From Conchocele bisecta (lineage: Eukaryota; Mollusca; Bivalvia; Lucinida; Thyasiridae): a stretch of DNA of 64,000 nucleotides. The DNA lies in contig CM055265.1 in NCBI GenBank assembly GCA_029237695.1, positions 84,376,447-84,440,446 on the forward strand, given 5' to 3'. Within the stretch, counting starts at the first letter, position 1. Each line of letters opens with the position of its first letter. A program made the position numbers and the translations under genes. Shown here one piece after another: positions 1-10,196 of this stretch. The notes under the pieces are model-generated. The model was given only the letters and a program-made list of their open reading frames with translations, was not told the origin of the DNA and did no database searches.

Positions 1-329
1 ACAGTAGTGTTATAGATAAATTACAGTGAATCTCACCTCATAGAAGTTTTCTGGGTGTCTGGTTGGTTGACTGTACATGTATGTGCATTTGCAAGAACAG
101 TTCCGATGTGTCCCTGTTCAAATACTAATGTTTTTGTTTTGAAGTTTTATATAGAATGAATTTAGTAATTTATGTACATGTATAAACAATAAATTGTCAA
201 AATAAGTAATTGATTATCTTTCTAATGAGATCCATTTACATTTAATGCGGAAGGTTGGGAGCATGTGAATGGTAATTTAAAAATGACGTTCATCCTTACT
301 GGAATATCGATATCCCTGATTTGGCACCA
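1..329. other. AT-rich DNA, nothing recognised
   Basis: I see no coding potential, RNA gene or clear repeat boundary before the MITE A fragment that begins near 330. Confidence 0.5.
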
Positions 330-420
330 GTAGCCGATTTCACCAAAATTGCAAAGCATACTTATCTTGCTAAGTACACTTTGAGGGAGAAATTTTCAAT
401 TTAAGGATATATTTATTATT
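330..420 (+). repeat. MITE A, left fragment of a copy split by insertion
   Basis: The fragment starts GTAGCCGATTTCACCAAAAT and runs through the 'actttgaggga' and 'caatttaaggatatatttatta' segments that form the left arm of MITE A. The rest of this copy resumes at 3337. Intact copies at 13928, 39247 and 41279 show that the two fragments were once contiguous, so 421-3336 is an insertion. Confidence 0.85.
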
Positions 421-672
421 TTTTGCTCACCTGAGCGAAGCTAGCTCATGTGAGCTATTGTTACCGCAATGTGTCCGTCGTCGTCGTCCGTGAACATTTT
501 CAAACGTCTTGTCCTCGTTAACCATTGGGCCTAATAGTCACCAAACTTCATGGTCATGGTCCTTAGGTAGGGGGATTACAAAATTGTTAAAATGACGTCA
601 TTACGTAATCCAAGATGGCCGCCGTCTAAAAATATCACAAAAAGTTTCTTCTCAAGAACCGCCAACCGGATT
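421..672 (+). mobile_element. GCTCACCTGAGCG array element, truncated 5' part
   Basis: It opens with GCTCACCTGAGCGAAG, a GTCCGTCGTC-rich tract, then the 'accaaacttcatggtcatgg' and 'atccaagatggccgccgtct' segments. It stops abruptly near 672 where repeat H sequence begins. The same head recurs at 836 and 10198. It has no coding capacity; open frames here come from the repeat. Confidence 0.8.
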
Positions 673-835
673 TCGGTTGTTCATGTTAAAAACACGGGCA
701 CAAACCTGTCCAGAAAACTTACATATTTTACCGCTTGGTGTAATATAATTTATAGGAGTCCGTTCTCCGGGCGTTTCTACATGTGATTATATACATTGAA
801 TCATGTTCTACTTCCCATTTTGAGTTTTTAGCTCA
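673..835 (+). repeat. Repeat H, internal fragment
   Basis: The segment 'aaaacacgggcacaaacctg' to 'cccattttgagttttt' matches 10035-10196 and, reversed, 19393-19550. It is sandwiched between two copies of the array-element head, so the unit 421-3336 is a chimera made by nested insertion or recombination. Confidence 0.8.
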
Positions 836-3336
836 CCTGAGCGAAACTCATCTGAGCGAAGCTCATGTGAGCTATTGTTACCGCAATGTGTCCGTCCGTC
901 GGCCGTCGTCCGTCGTCCGTGAACATGTTCAAACGTCTTCTTCTCGGTAACCATTGGGCCTATAGTCACCAAACTTCATGGTCATGGTCCTTAGGTAGGT
1001 GGATTACAAAATTGTTAAAATGACGTCATTACGTAATCCAAGATGGCCGCCGTCTAAAAATAGCACAAATTCTTCAAAAATCTTTTTCTCAAGAACTGCC
1101 AACCAGATTTTGACAAAACTTGGTAGGAATGATCGATGTACAATGCTTTTTCAAAGTTGTTAAATTGGTGACCCTGGGGCCAAAAATGGGCGTGGCCCGT
1201 GGGGTCAAATTGGGGTCAAATTTTATTTTTGACCGAATATGGTCATGTTTTATTCCAAATCGAAGGTATCAACGAGGCGATCACTCTGATGCATTCTTTG
1301 TCGAAATCGGATGGTTATGTCATCCAAGATGGCCGCCGAAAGGTCAAAAGGTCGTTCTTTTATTAGAGATTTCAAAATTTTTCTTCTTCACATGAACCAC
1401 TTGGCCCATGGTAGCCAAACTTAAAAGTTATGGTCCATGGGTGAAGTCTTTTCAAATTTGTTAAAATGGAGGTCATCGCTAATCCAAGATGGCCGCCATC
1501 TAAAAATAGCATAAATTATTAAAAAATCTTCTCATGAACCGCTAGCCGGATTTCGACGAAACTTGATAGGAATTTCGATGTACCATGTTCTTTCAAAATT
1601 GTTAAAATGGTGACACCGGGGTCAAAAATGAGTGGCCAGTTGGGTCAAATTGGGGTCAAATTTTATTTTTGACCGAATATGGTCATGTCTATATCAAATC
1701 GAAGGTATCATAGAGGCGATCGCTCTGGTACATTTTTTATCGAAATTGGATGGTCACGTCATCCAAGATGGCCGCCGAAAGGTCAAAAGGTCGTTATTTT
1801 ATTAGAGATTTAAAAATTCTTCTTCACACGAACAGCTTGGCCCATGGTGTGGCCAAACTTCGCAGTTATGGTCCATGGGTGAAGTCTTTTCAGATTTGTT
1901 AAAACGGAGGTCGTCGCTATTGCAAGATGGACGCTGTCTAAGAATAGCACAAATTCTTAAAAAAAATTCTTCTCCTGAACCGCCAGCCGAATTTCGACGA
2001 AACTTGGTAGGAATGATCGATGTCAATATTTTTTTTTTTTGCTCTTTCATAGTTGTCTTTCATAGTTGTTAGAATGGTGACCCCCGGGGTAAAAAATGGG
2101 CGTGGCCCATGGGGTCAAATTTGGGTCAAATTTGGGTCAAATTTTATTTTTGACCGAATATGGTCATGTCTATATTAAATCGAAGGTATCAAAGAGGCAA
2201 TTGCTCTGGTACATTTTTGTCGAAATTGGATGGCCATGTCATCCAAGATGGCCGCTGAAAGGTCAAAAGGTAATTATTAGAGATTTACAAATTGTTCTTC
2301 ACACGAACCGCTTGGTCCATCCATGGTGGCCAAATTTCACAGTTATGGTCCATGGGTGAAGCCTTTTCAGATTTGTTAAAACGGAGGTCGTCGCTAATCC
2401 AAGATGGCCATCGTCTAAAAATAGAACAAATTCTTAAAAAATCTTCTTCTCATGGACCGCCAGCCGGATTTCAACGAAACATGGTAGGAATGATCGATGT
2501 AGAATGTTCTTTCAAAGGTGTGGGAGCATGCGATGGGTAATTTAATGATCGGGGTTCATCCTTACCGGAATCCCGACTGGAGACTTGGTTTGGCCCTCAC
2601 ATACGTCTTTGGCATTTTGTATGTGACAGTTGAATCTGGTTATACCCCTTATAAGAGTAATCCTACCGGTATTACTTTTAAATAGGGAAAGGGGCCAAGT
2701 GACCTTGGTGCGGTATGGACCTGGCACCAGGTCAGGTTATTCTAATTTCAGGGCTGAATATGTTGTATCTCGATGTAAATATTCCGTTCTGATTTTGGGA
2801 TTTTCCCCCCAATGCAGCAGGTTAAAACGGGATCGAACCTGTTTGCCCGGCCTTACATGACCTTAGCTGTTGATAGGCCGTTAAACACCAATACACAAAC
2901 AAACAAACTTTCAAAGGTGTTAAAATGGTGACCCCGGTGTCAAAAATGGGCGTAGCCGGTGGGGTCAAATTTTATTTGAGTATGCTCATGTCATATATCA
3001 AATGGGTATCGATGAGGCGATTGCTCTCGGGCAATATTTGTCGGAATCGGATGATTATGTCATCCATGATGGCTGCCAAAAGGTCCATTTATTCAAGATT
3101 TTGAACGTCTTTTTCTCAGGAACCACGTGGCTGATGCTGGCCAAACTTCATAGTAAGTTAAGATCCTTGGGTGAAGCATTTTCAGATTTGGTAAAATGAG
3201 AGTCATCGCTTAATCCAAGATGACCGCCATCTAAAAATAGCACAATATTTTTAAAACACAAATGAACACAATGTCACATTCTCCTCTGGTGTTCATGGAG
3301 TCAGGTGAGCGAATTAGGGCCATCATGGCCCTCTTG
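836..3336 (+). mobile_element. GCTCACCTGAGCG array element (~430 bp internal units)
   Basis: The head is AGCTCACCTGAGCG with a short self-complementary stem and a GTCCGTCGTC tract. Several ~430 bp units follow, each with 'atccaagatggccgccgtc', 'atttcgacgaaacttggtag', 'ttgaccgaatatggtcatg' and 'gccgaaaggtcaaaaggtcg'. The tail is GGTGAGCGAATTAGGGCCAT then CATGGCCCTCTTGTTT; GGGCCATCATGGCCC forms a hairpin. The element sits in a T-run inside MITE A and carries a SINE-like insertion at 2522-2907. No protein is encoded. The transposition class is unknown to me: it has a terminal hairpin but not the TC...CTRR ends of a typical Helitron. Confidence 0.8.
2522..2907 (+). mobile_element. SINE-like retroposon with 13 bp target duplication
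   Basis: The 386 bp insertion is flanked by CTTTCAAAGGTGT at 2509-2521 and 2908-2920. It begins gggagcatgcgatgggtaat and ends 'gttgataggccgttaaacac' followed by an (AAAC)n tail, as expected of target-primed retroposition. Relatives lie near 5825, 6342, 6681, 14463, 63029 and 63615. It lacks coding capacity, and I cannot assign the RNA from which its head derives. Confidence 0.85.
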
Positions 3337-3605
3337 TTTATTATACTGAACTTATTACATTATCACAGCCAAAATAAATTCAGTATAATAAAAATTAATA
3401 AATATATCCTTAAATTGAAAATTTCTCCCTCATTATTTTATAATGTAATAAATTCAGTATAATAATTGTGCATACTTTTAATCATCAAATATAATTGTTA
3501 GTTCTATATGAAATAATGCATTTCGGGAAAAATAAATGATTACTCCCTCAAAGTATACTTAGCTAGATAAGTAGTATGCTTAGCAATTTTGGTGAAATCG
3601 GCTAC
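3337..3605 (+). repeat. MITE A, right fragment
   Basis: It resumes at 'attatactgaacttattaca' and ends GTGAAATCGGCTAC, the inverse of the left end at 330. The central 'cattttggctg' loop found in other copies is altered, and an extra 'taatgtaataaattcagta' segment is present, so this copy is rearranged. Confidence 0.85.
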
Positions 3606-3610
3606 AGATC

Positions 3611-3840
3611 AGGGGCCCGTTTCACTAAACTTCTTACGACTAAAATGTTCATAATTGCAAATTTAAGATCGTCCGTAAATTTCAATTTATGGATTTACAT
3701 TTATTGAGCATAGGCTGCATATGCAGCCTATGCTCAATAATGTAAATCCAATAATTGTTACAGACAATAAATTTACAGACTATCATAATTTTGCACTTAC
3801 AAACATTTTAGTCGTAGGAAGTTTAGTGAAACTGGGCCTC
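3611..3840 (+). repeat. MITE B (palindromic, CAGGGGCCCGTTTCAC ends)
   Basis: The ends are CAGGGGCCCGTTTCACTAAA and its inverse (tttagtgaaactgggcctctg). The centre is the palindrome 'ataggctgcatatgcagcctat'. Near-full copies lie at 15181, 21125 and 21485, with fragments at 14402, 15062 and 49127. The CAGGG start resembles hAT ends, but I could not find a convincing 8 bp duplication. Confidence 0.85.
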
Positions 3841-4265
3841 TGATTATTCTAATTTCAAGGCTGAATATACAATGTATACCGAGATGCTTTAAAAACGCAA
3901 CAAAAAAGTAAACATGACACCCCTATATGTCATTATGCATGTGACTGAAGTTTACCACATGACTTTGATACATCAATTTCGGGTTATTTACATAGATAAT
4001 AATTGCTATTTATCCGCATAATAAACTGTTTGCCAAATTATATAATGGGTGTATAAATAGCATGTTTACTTCCTTATTGCGTTGTTAAATCGTTTGAGTA
4101 TATAGATTTATGCAAATATTCAGTTCTGATCTTGGGATTCCCCCCACACCCACACCACACCCTCCCCGCACTGACACGTTCAGGTGAAAAAGCGGGACTA
4201 GATCCTGTTGACCTGGCCTAAAATGACCATAGCCGTAGATAGGCTGTTAAACACCATTAAATAAG
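3841..4265 (+). mobile_element. SINE-like 3' portion, split by a small TIR element
   Basis: The 'ttctaatttcaaggctgaat' segment is followed after an interruption by 'atattcagttctgatcttgg' and the tail 'gtagataggctgttaaacac'. The interruption is the ~200 bp element at 3888-4090. Confidence 0.75.
3888..4090. repeat. Small TIR element inside the SINE copy
   Basis: The ends are inverted: AACGCAACAAAAAAGTAAAC on the left, and GTTTACTTCCTTATTGCGTT on the right, which reads AACGCAATAAGGAAGTAAAC in reverse. It interrupts an otherwise recognisable SINE copy. There is no ORF. Confidence 0.75.
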
Positions 4266-4281
4266 TACATGTAATGCTTAC

Positions 4282-5508
4282 TTAAAGGTACATGCCCACG
4301 TGCCAGGTTATAATAAAGGGAGGCATTTTTTTTTCATCAATTCGTCAATATTACATTGTTCGCGCTAACTAAACAGTCATTAACCATTTAATTGACTTTA
4401 TATTATATTTTGTATATCTAACATAAATTTCCACTCTGATATTAGGGGTGATAACCGTGTTTCCTGAAAATGTTAATGGACATTACTATTTATTCTCTGT
4501 ATTTATTTTTAGATGTGCAATGATCATACTTTATAATCTGTCGAAAATATAATTTTTTTCAGGTGACACATTTAATTAGTATAAATACATGGTAATTAAA
4601 AACTACCATGCCTCATTTGCATATGAAAATAACCTGATACCACCGCACGTCACTATCAGTAAACTAAATATTACTAAATGAGTTTATACCGCAACCATTG
4701 CTCCATGTAGCATAATAAAGGGGTTGAATAAATGTGGTTTATATCTGAAGTAACCTGATATACCTGAAGTAGCCTAATATACATGAAGTGCCGTTTTTGC
4801 CTTTATTTTTTCACCTTTGACCCCTAACCGTGAACTCTGATTGGTCAGTTTCAACAGCAAATTCAAGATGGTGGCGAATTTTAAAATCGAACTCGCTGTC
4901 GGTTCAGCTGAATTTTGTCCATTTTTACAGTATATGCGATGTAACCAACGACATGGATATGTCCATTATGATTGTAATGCTTATTATGACAACTGTGTAG
5001 TCTAAAACCAGCCATTATTGAAGCTCATCGTAAATAAATCGGAGATTTAATCAGATACAATACCAAATCTACCTAGCGTGGACGCTGCCATTTTGCTTTG
5101 AATGACTTGTTAGATTTGTGATGTATGGCGAGGGAATGACGTCATGTTATGACGTCAAAAGATGACGTCACACACGTTCAACAATTAAGTTTAGTATACG
5201 GTATAAATTAAATACATGATTAGTGCCGTCGAATATAAAATATATATATCGATTTCGCCCCCCCCCCCCTCCCCGCCCCGCCCCCCCCCGACAACTTTAT
5301 AGGGGCTCGATAAAGCTCGCCCCAATAAAGCTGTCTAAGGCTCAACCGAATACATTTTATATTCGACGGCACTAACCATGTATTTACTATATATTTGTAT
5401 AGCGGGCACTCGTAATGTTTACAACTGATGGAATAGTGACACAAGTATACACTAATTTAATTCTTATAAAGAACATTTTGTGCCTACTGAGTGGGCATGT
5501 ACCTTTAA
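4282..5508. mobile_element. MITE C, TTAA-flanked, copy 1 (1.22 kb)
   Basis: TTAA at 4282-4285 and 5505-5508 brackets inverted ends AGGTACATGCCCAC and GTGGGCATGTACCT. The core 'ggtgataaccgtgtttcctg' and 'gcctcatttgcatatgaaaa' recurs inverted in copy 2 at 20143-20636; the right end matches copy 3 at 43338. TTAA duplication is the signature of piggyBac-type transposition; no transposase is present. A smaller palindrome lies within at 5220-5375. Confidence 0.85.
5220..5375. repeat. Small palindromic MITE with C-rich loop
   Basis: The ends TTAGTGCCGTCGAATATAAA and its inverse flank a pure-C/CCCG tract. It is nested in MITE C copy 1. Confidence 0.8.
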
Positions 5509-5824
5509 CACCTTTACCGTTGGCAATAATGTCATCCTCTTGTAGAAAGCTGTCCTGTTTTGGTGGTTGGGCCATTAAGTTTGGACCTTCGGGTTCGAAT
5601 TGCGCTTGGACCACTGGTCATTTTGGTCAGTTCGGTGTATACATGTGAGCAAGGCACATTCATCCTTGTCTAGTCCTATTGGAGTGGGGCTTCTTAAGGC
5701 CGTAATAAAAAAGTACTTTGGTTCTCAGTTTTCGCTGTGTCTGAATAATCACTTCGCATCGAGCATTTTATCATGTCTGACAGAAATCTTGTTATTTTTC
5801 ACTTCTAAGAGGGTGGGTGGCAGA
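5509..5824. other. Unassigned interval
   Basis: Short open frames exist on both strands, but they show no motif, no homology I recognise and no sensible context. Confidence 0.4.
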
Positions 5825-6341
5825 TGGGAGCACGCGATGGGTAATTTAACGATCAGGGTTCTTCCTTGCCGGGCCCCGTGCAGGCACCGGGGCGGGATCA
5901 ACTGATCCTGAGAATAGTGCTGCAGTAGCCATTGCTTGTCGTAAAAGGCGACTAAACTGGCTTAACGATTGGGTTCATACTTTCCGGAACCCACTATACC
6001 GGATTTGGCCCTCATGTACATTTTTGGCTTTCTTGTATGTGAGAGTTGAGTCAGGCTATGCCCCATATATAAAAGTAAGATTAGCTAATCCTATTACTTT
6101 TAGGGGATGGGATAAATGATGCTGGTGTGGCGAGGGCCTGGCACCAGATCAGGTTGTTCTAATTTCAAGACTGAATATATATTTTGATTGTAAATATTGA
6201 GTTCTGAAGTTGGTATTTACCCCCCTCGGACAGGTGGATACGGGACACGACCCCGTTGACCCGTCTGCATGTAGACTCCCTGAGGCTTGTACCTCTATGT
6301 CAGAAAAGCGGACGTTAAACCCTATTCACTCACTCACTCAC
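5825..6341 (+). mobile_element. SINE-like element, long form
   Basis: The head is gggagcacgcgatgggtaat, then 'cttgtcgtaaaaggcgacta', 'ggatttggccctcatgtaca', 'gcgagggcctggcaccagat', and the tail 'aaaagcggacgttaaaccct' with (CACT)n. It is longer at the 5' end than other copies. A head-to-tail partial copy follows directly. Confidence 0.75.
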
Positions 6342-6680
6342 TTTCCGGAACCCACTATACCGGATTTGGCCCTCATGTACATTTTTGGCTTTCTTGTATG
6401 TGAGAGTTGAGTCGGGCTATGCCCCATATATAAAAGTAAGATTAGCGCTAATCCTATTACTTTTAGGGGATGGGATAAATGATGCTGGTGTGGCGAGGGC
6501 CTGGCATCAGATCAGGTTGTTCTAATTTCAGGACTGAATATATATTTTGATTGTAAATATTGAGTTCTGAAGTTGGGATTTACCACCCTCGGACAGGTGG
6601 ATACGGGACACGACCCCGTTGACCCGTCTGCGCGTAGACTCCCTGAGGCTTGTACCCCTATGTCAGAAAAGCGGACGTTA
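6342..6680 (+). mobile_element. SINE-like element, second tandem copy
   Basis: It repeats the 3' ~340 bp of the preceding copy with few differences ('ggaacccactataccggatt' to 'aaaagcggacgttaaaccc'). Confidence 0.75.
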
Positions 6681-7030
6681 AACCCGACTGGAGACCTGGT
6701 TTGGCCCTCGCATACATCTTTGGCATTTTGTATGTGACAGCTGAATCTGGTTATACCCCTTATGTGAGTATTACGATATTCGTAATCCTATTTTAGGGGA
6801 AGGGGCCAAGTCACTGGTGTGGTATGGACCTTGCACCAGGCCAGGTTATTCTAATTTCAGGGCTGAATATATTTGTTCTCGATGTAAATATTCCGTTCTG
6901 ATTTTGGGATTTTCCCCCCAATGCAGCAGGTTAAAATGGGATCGAACCCATTTGCCTGGCCTTACATGACCTTACATGACCTTAGCTGTTGATAGGCCGT
7001 TAAACACTAATAAACAAACAAACAAACAAA
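6681..7030 (+). mobile_element. SINE-like element, third copy
   Basis: It runs from 'gactggagacctggtttggc' to 'gttgataggccgttaaacac' plus (AAAC)n. This subfamily is the same as the 2522 insertion rather than the two preceding copies, so the three were not made by simple tandem duplication. Confidence 0.75.
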
Positions 7031-7224
7031 CTTCTAAGAGGTTATGGTAACTTTATGGAACATATTTATACCCCCCTCCCCCCCCCCCCGCATATACTGG
7101 AGTCAGCTTGTCCGTCCGTCCGTCCGTCCGTCCGTCTTTCCGTCCGTCACAAAACTTAACAATTGTAAATCCCATTTATGCCAGGGGTCAAGGTCACGGA
7201 CTTAGAATGTCTAGTTTGCTTTTT

Positions 7225-9204
7225 AGCTCGACTATTCGAAGAATAAGTAGAGCTTATGTTGTCACCCCGGCGTCGGCGTCGGCGTCACCGTCACGCCTTG
7301 GTTAAGGTTTTTAGTCAAGTTTGTATATGGAATACTACTGGCCCTACACCAACCATACTTGGACAACTTCATCTCCTAGTGATGTACATCAATAACCCCT
7401 GATCTATATTTGACCTTGACCTACATTTCCTCTTGAATTACTTGGTTAATTCCCCTTGGTTAAGGTTTTTAGTCAACCTTGGTTAAGGTTTTTAGTCAAG
7501 CTTGTATATGCAATACTACTGGCCCTACACCCACCATACTTGGACAACTTCATCTCCTAGTGATGCACATCAATAACCCCTCATCTATATTTGACCGTGA
7601 CCTACATTTCCTCTTGAATTACTTAATTCCCCTTGGTTAAGGTTTTTAGTCAACCTTGGTTAAGATACATTGAATACTATTGTACATCCAGACACCATAC
7701 TTCGACAACCTTTTCTCATAGGTATGTACATCAATAACCCCTGATCTATATTTGACCTTGACCTACATTTCCTCTTCAATTACTTACTTAATTCCTTTTG
7801 GTTAAGGTTTTTAGTCAACCTTCTATATGGAATACTCCTGGCCCTACACCAACCATACTTGGACAACTTCATCTCCTAGTGATGTACATCAACAACCCCT
7901 GACCTATATTTGACCTTGACCTACATTTAACCTTGAATTACTTACTTAATTCCCCTTGGTTAAGGTTTTTAGTCTACCTTGGTTAAGCTTTCTACTCAAG
8001 CTTGTACATGGAATACTATTGTGCATACAGACACCATACTTGGACAACCTTTTCTCATAGTGATGTACATCAATAACCCCTGATCTATATTTGACCTTGA
8101 CCTACATTTCCTCTTGAATTACTTACTTAATTCTTTTTGGTTAAGGTTTTTAGTAAAGCTTGTAGATGGAATACTCATGGCCCTACACCAACCATACTTG
8201 GACAACTTCATCTCCTAGTGATGTACATCAACAACCCCTGACCTATATTTGACCTTGACCTACATTTAACCTTAAATTACTTACTTAATTCCCCTTAGTT
8301 AAGGTTTTTACTCAACCTTGGTTAAGGTTTTTAGTCAAGCTTGTAAATGGAATACTATTGTGCATACAGACACCATACTTGGATAACTTTTTCTCATAGG
8401 GATATACATCAATAACCCCTGACCTTTATTTTACCTTCACCTACATTTAACCTTGAATTACTTGCTTAATGTTTATAGTCAAGCTTGTAGATGGAATACT
8501 CATGGCCCTACACCAACCATACTTGGACAACTTCATCTCCTAGTGATGTACATCAACAACCCCTGACCTATATTTGACCTTGACCTACATTTAACCTTAA
8601 ATTACTTACTTAATTCCCCTTAGTTAAGGTTTTTACTCAACCTTGGTTAAGGTTTTTAGTCAAGCTTGTAGATGGAATACTATTGTGCATACAGACACCA
8701 TACTTGGATAACTTTTTCTCATAGGGATATACATCAATAACCCCTGACCTTTATTTTACCTTCACCTACATTTAACCTTGAATTACTTGCTTAATGTTTA
8801 TAGTCAAGCTTGTATATGGAATACTTCTGGGCCTACATCAACCATACATGGACAACTTCATCTCCTAGTGATGTACATCAATAATCCCTGACCTATATTT
8901 GACCTTGACCTACTTGTATCCTTGGATTACTTAGTTATCTCCCCTTGGTTACGGTTTTTACTCAAGCTTGTATATGGAATACTCCTGGGCCTACAGCAAC
9001 CATACTTGGAAAACTTTATCTCCTAGTGATGTACATCAATAACCCCTGACCTATATCTGACATTGACCTACATTTAACCTTGAATTACTTACTTAATTTC
9101 CCTTGGTTAATGTTTTTAGTCAACCTTGGTTAAGGTTTTTATGCAGGCCGCAGCCACCTTCTTTGTCAAGCTATGTGTACATCGACAACCCTCGTAGTCG
9201 AGCT
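7225..9204. mobile_element. AGCTCGACTATTCG element with ~160 bp tandem units
   Basis: The left end is AGCTCGACTATTCGAAGAAT with a GGCGTCGGCGTC tract; the right end is 'cgtagtcgagct', inverse of the start. Between them lie about 11 units of 150-180 bp sharing 'ccttggttaaggtttttagt', 'tggacaacttcatctcctag' and 'tatttgaccttgacctacat'. Units alternate between two types, and a ~320 bp two-unit block is duplicated nearly exactly (8159-8475 and 8477-8810). A (GTCC)n tract lies just upstream (7109-7145). There is no coding sequence. Confidence 0.8.
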
Positions 9205-9782
9205 ATGCTGTTCTCCTTGTTCTTGTTATGTAAATGTTCTGTATTAGACCCATATCTCAACCATACTTCTTCTCTTATAGCTTTTCCCCTGACTTTCAAA
9301 TCTTCTACGAATTTTTCTATAAGTTTTGCAGGATCTTTATCACAAATATGAGTTACTGTTCTTGAGAAATTATCTCCTATACTAACACTTACCGGAACGT
9401 GCTCAGCTCAGATGGTATTCCTCCGTAAGCCCCCGCTTACTGACAAATCTAGTTTTTGTTTGAGACGTTGTCTCTTTTTTTTTGAGGTTGCAAAAGCATT
9501 TAGCAACTTGAAAAAAATCATAGACGAACATATAAAAAAAAAGAAAAAAAGAAATATATTAAAACAATCCGCCCTCCCGCTTCACATTCAAACCCTGTGT
9601 CTGAGAACCAACAACCAACATACTTATTTTTTTATGGCCTAAATTGGCAGTCTTGTAGCAGATTTAAAGGAGAATCTGTGCATATTCCCGGAGGATGAGA
9701 GGGTATGTACCTTATCGATGCATCCATCCTTCATGATTAATATCTTTAGGTATTAGGTGATAGATAGATACACTTGACTTCA
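9205..9782. other. Unassigned interval
   Basis: A/T-runs and short frames only; I recognise nothing. Confidence 0.4.
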
Positions 9783-10196
9783 TTTTGATGTGTAAACTTT
9801 TCAATCTGACGCACAGCCTATGTTAGTGTACACGTTGCCCATAGGTAAAGCCACATTTACTCACATATTAGGTGAGTAGACATGATGGCCAATACACTCG
9901 GGTAACTGCTTACATGTCACTGGATGTATAGCTAATAACAGAGTACAGTAGTGGGTATATATGGTATGTGTTGTGTGGATGGTCAGGCAAAAGTGATACA
10001 CTGCGGTTTTCTGTGTATGAGGGTAATTATAATGGTGGTTCATGTTGTTAAAAACACGGGCACAAACCTGTCCAGAAAACTTACATATTTTACCGCTTGG
10101 TGTAATATAATTGATAGGAGTCCGTTCTACTGGCGTTTCTACATGTGATTATCTACATTGAATCATATGTTCTACTTCCCATTTTGAGTTTTTAGC

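Noticed and set aside
2820..2850. tRNA B-box-like GGTTCGATCC on the reverse strand of the SINE-like element
   Set aside because: It is opposite to the direction implied by the (AAAC)n tail, and no A box or cloverleaf is visible.
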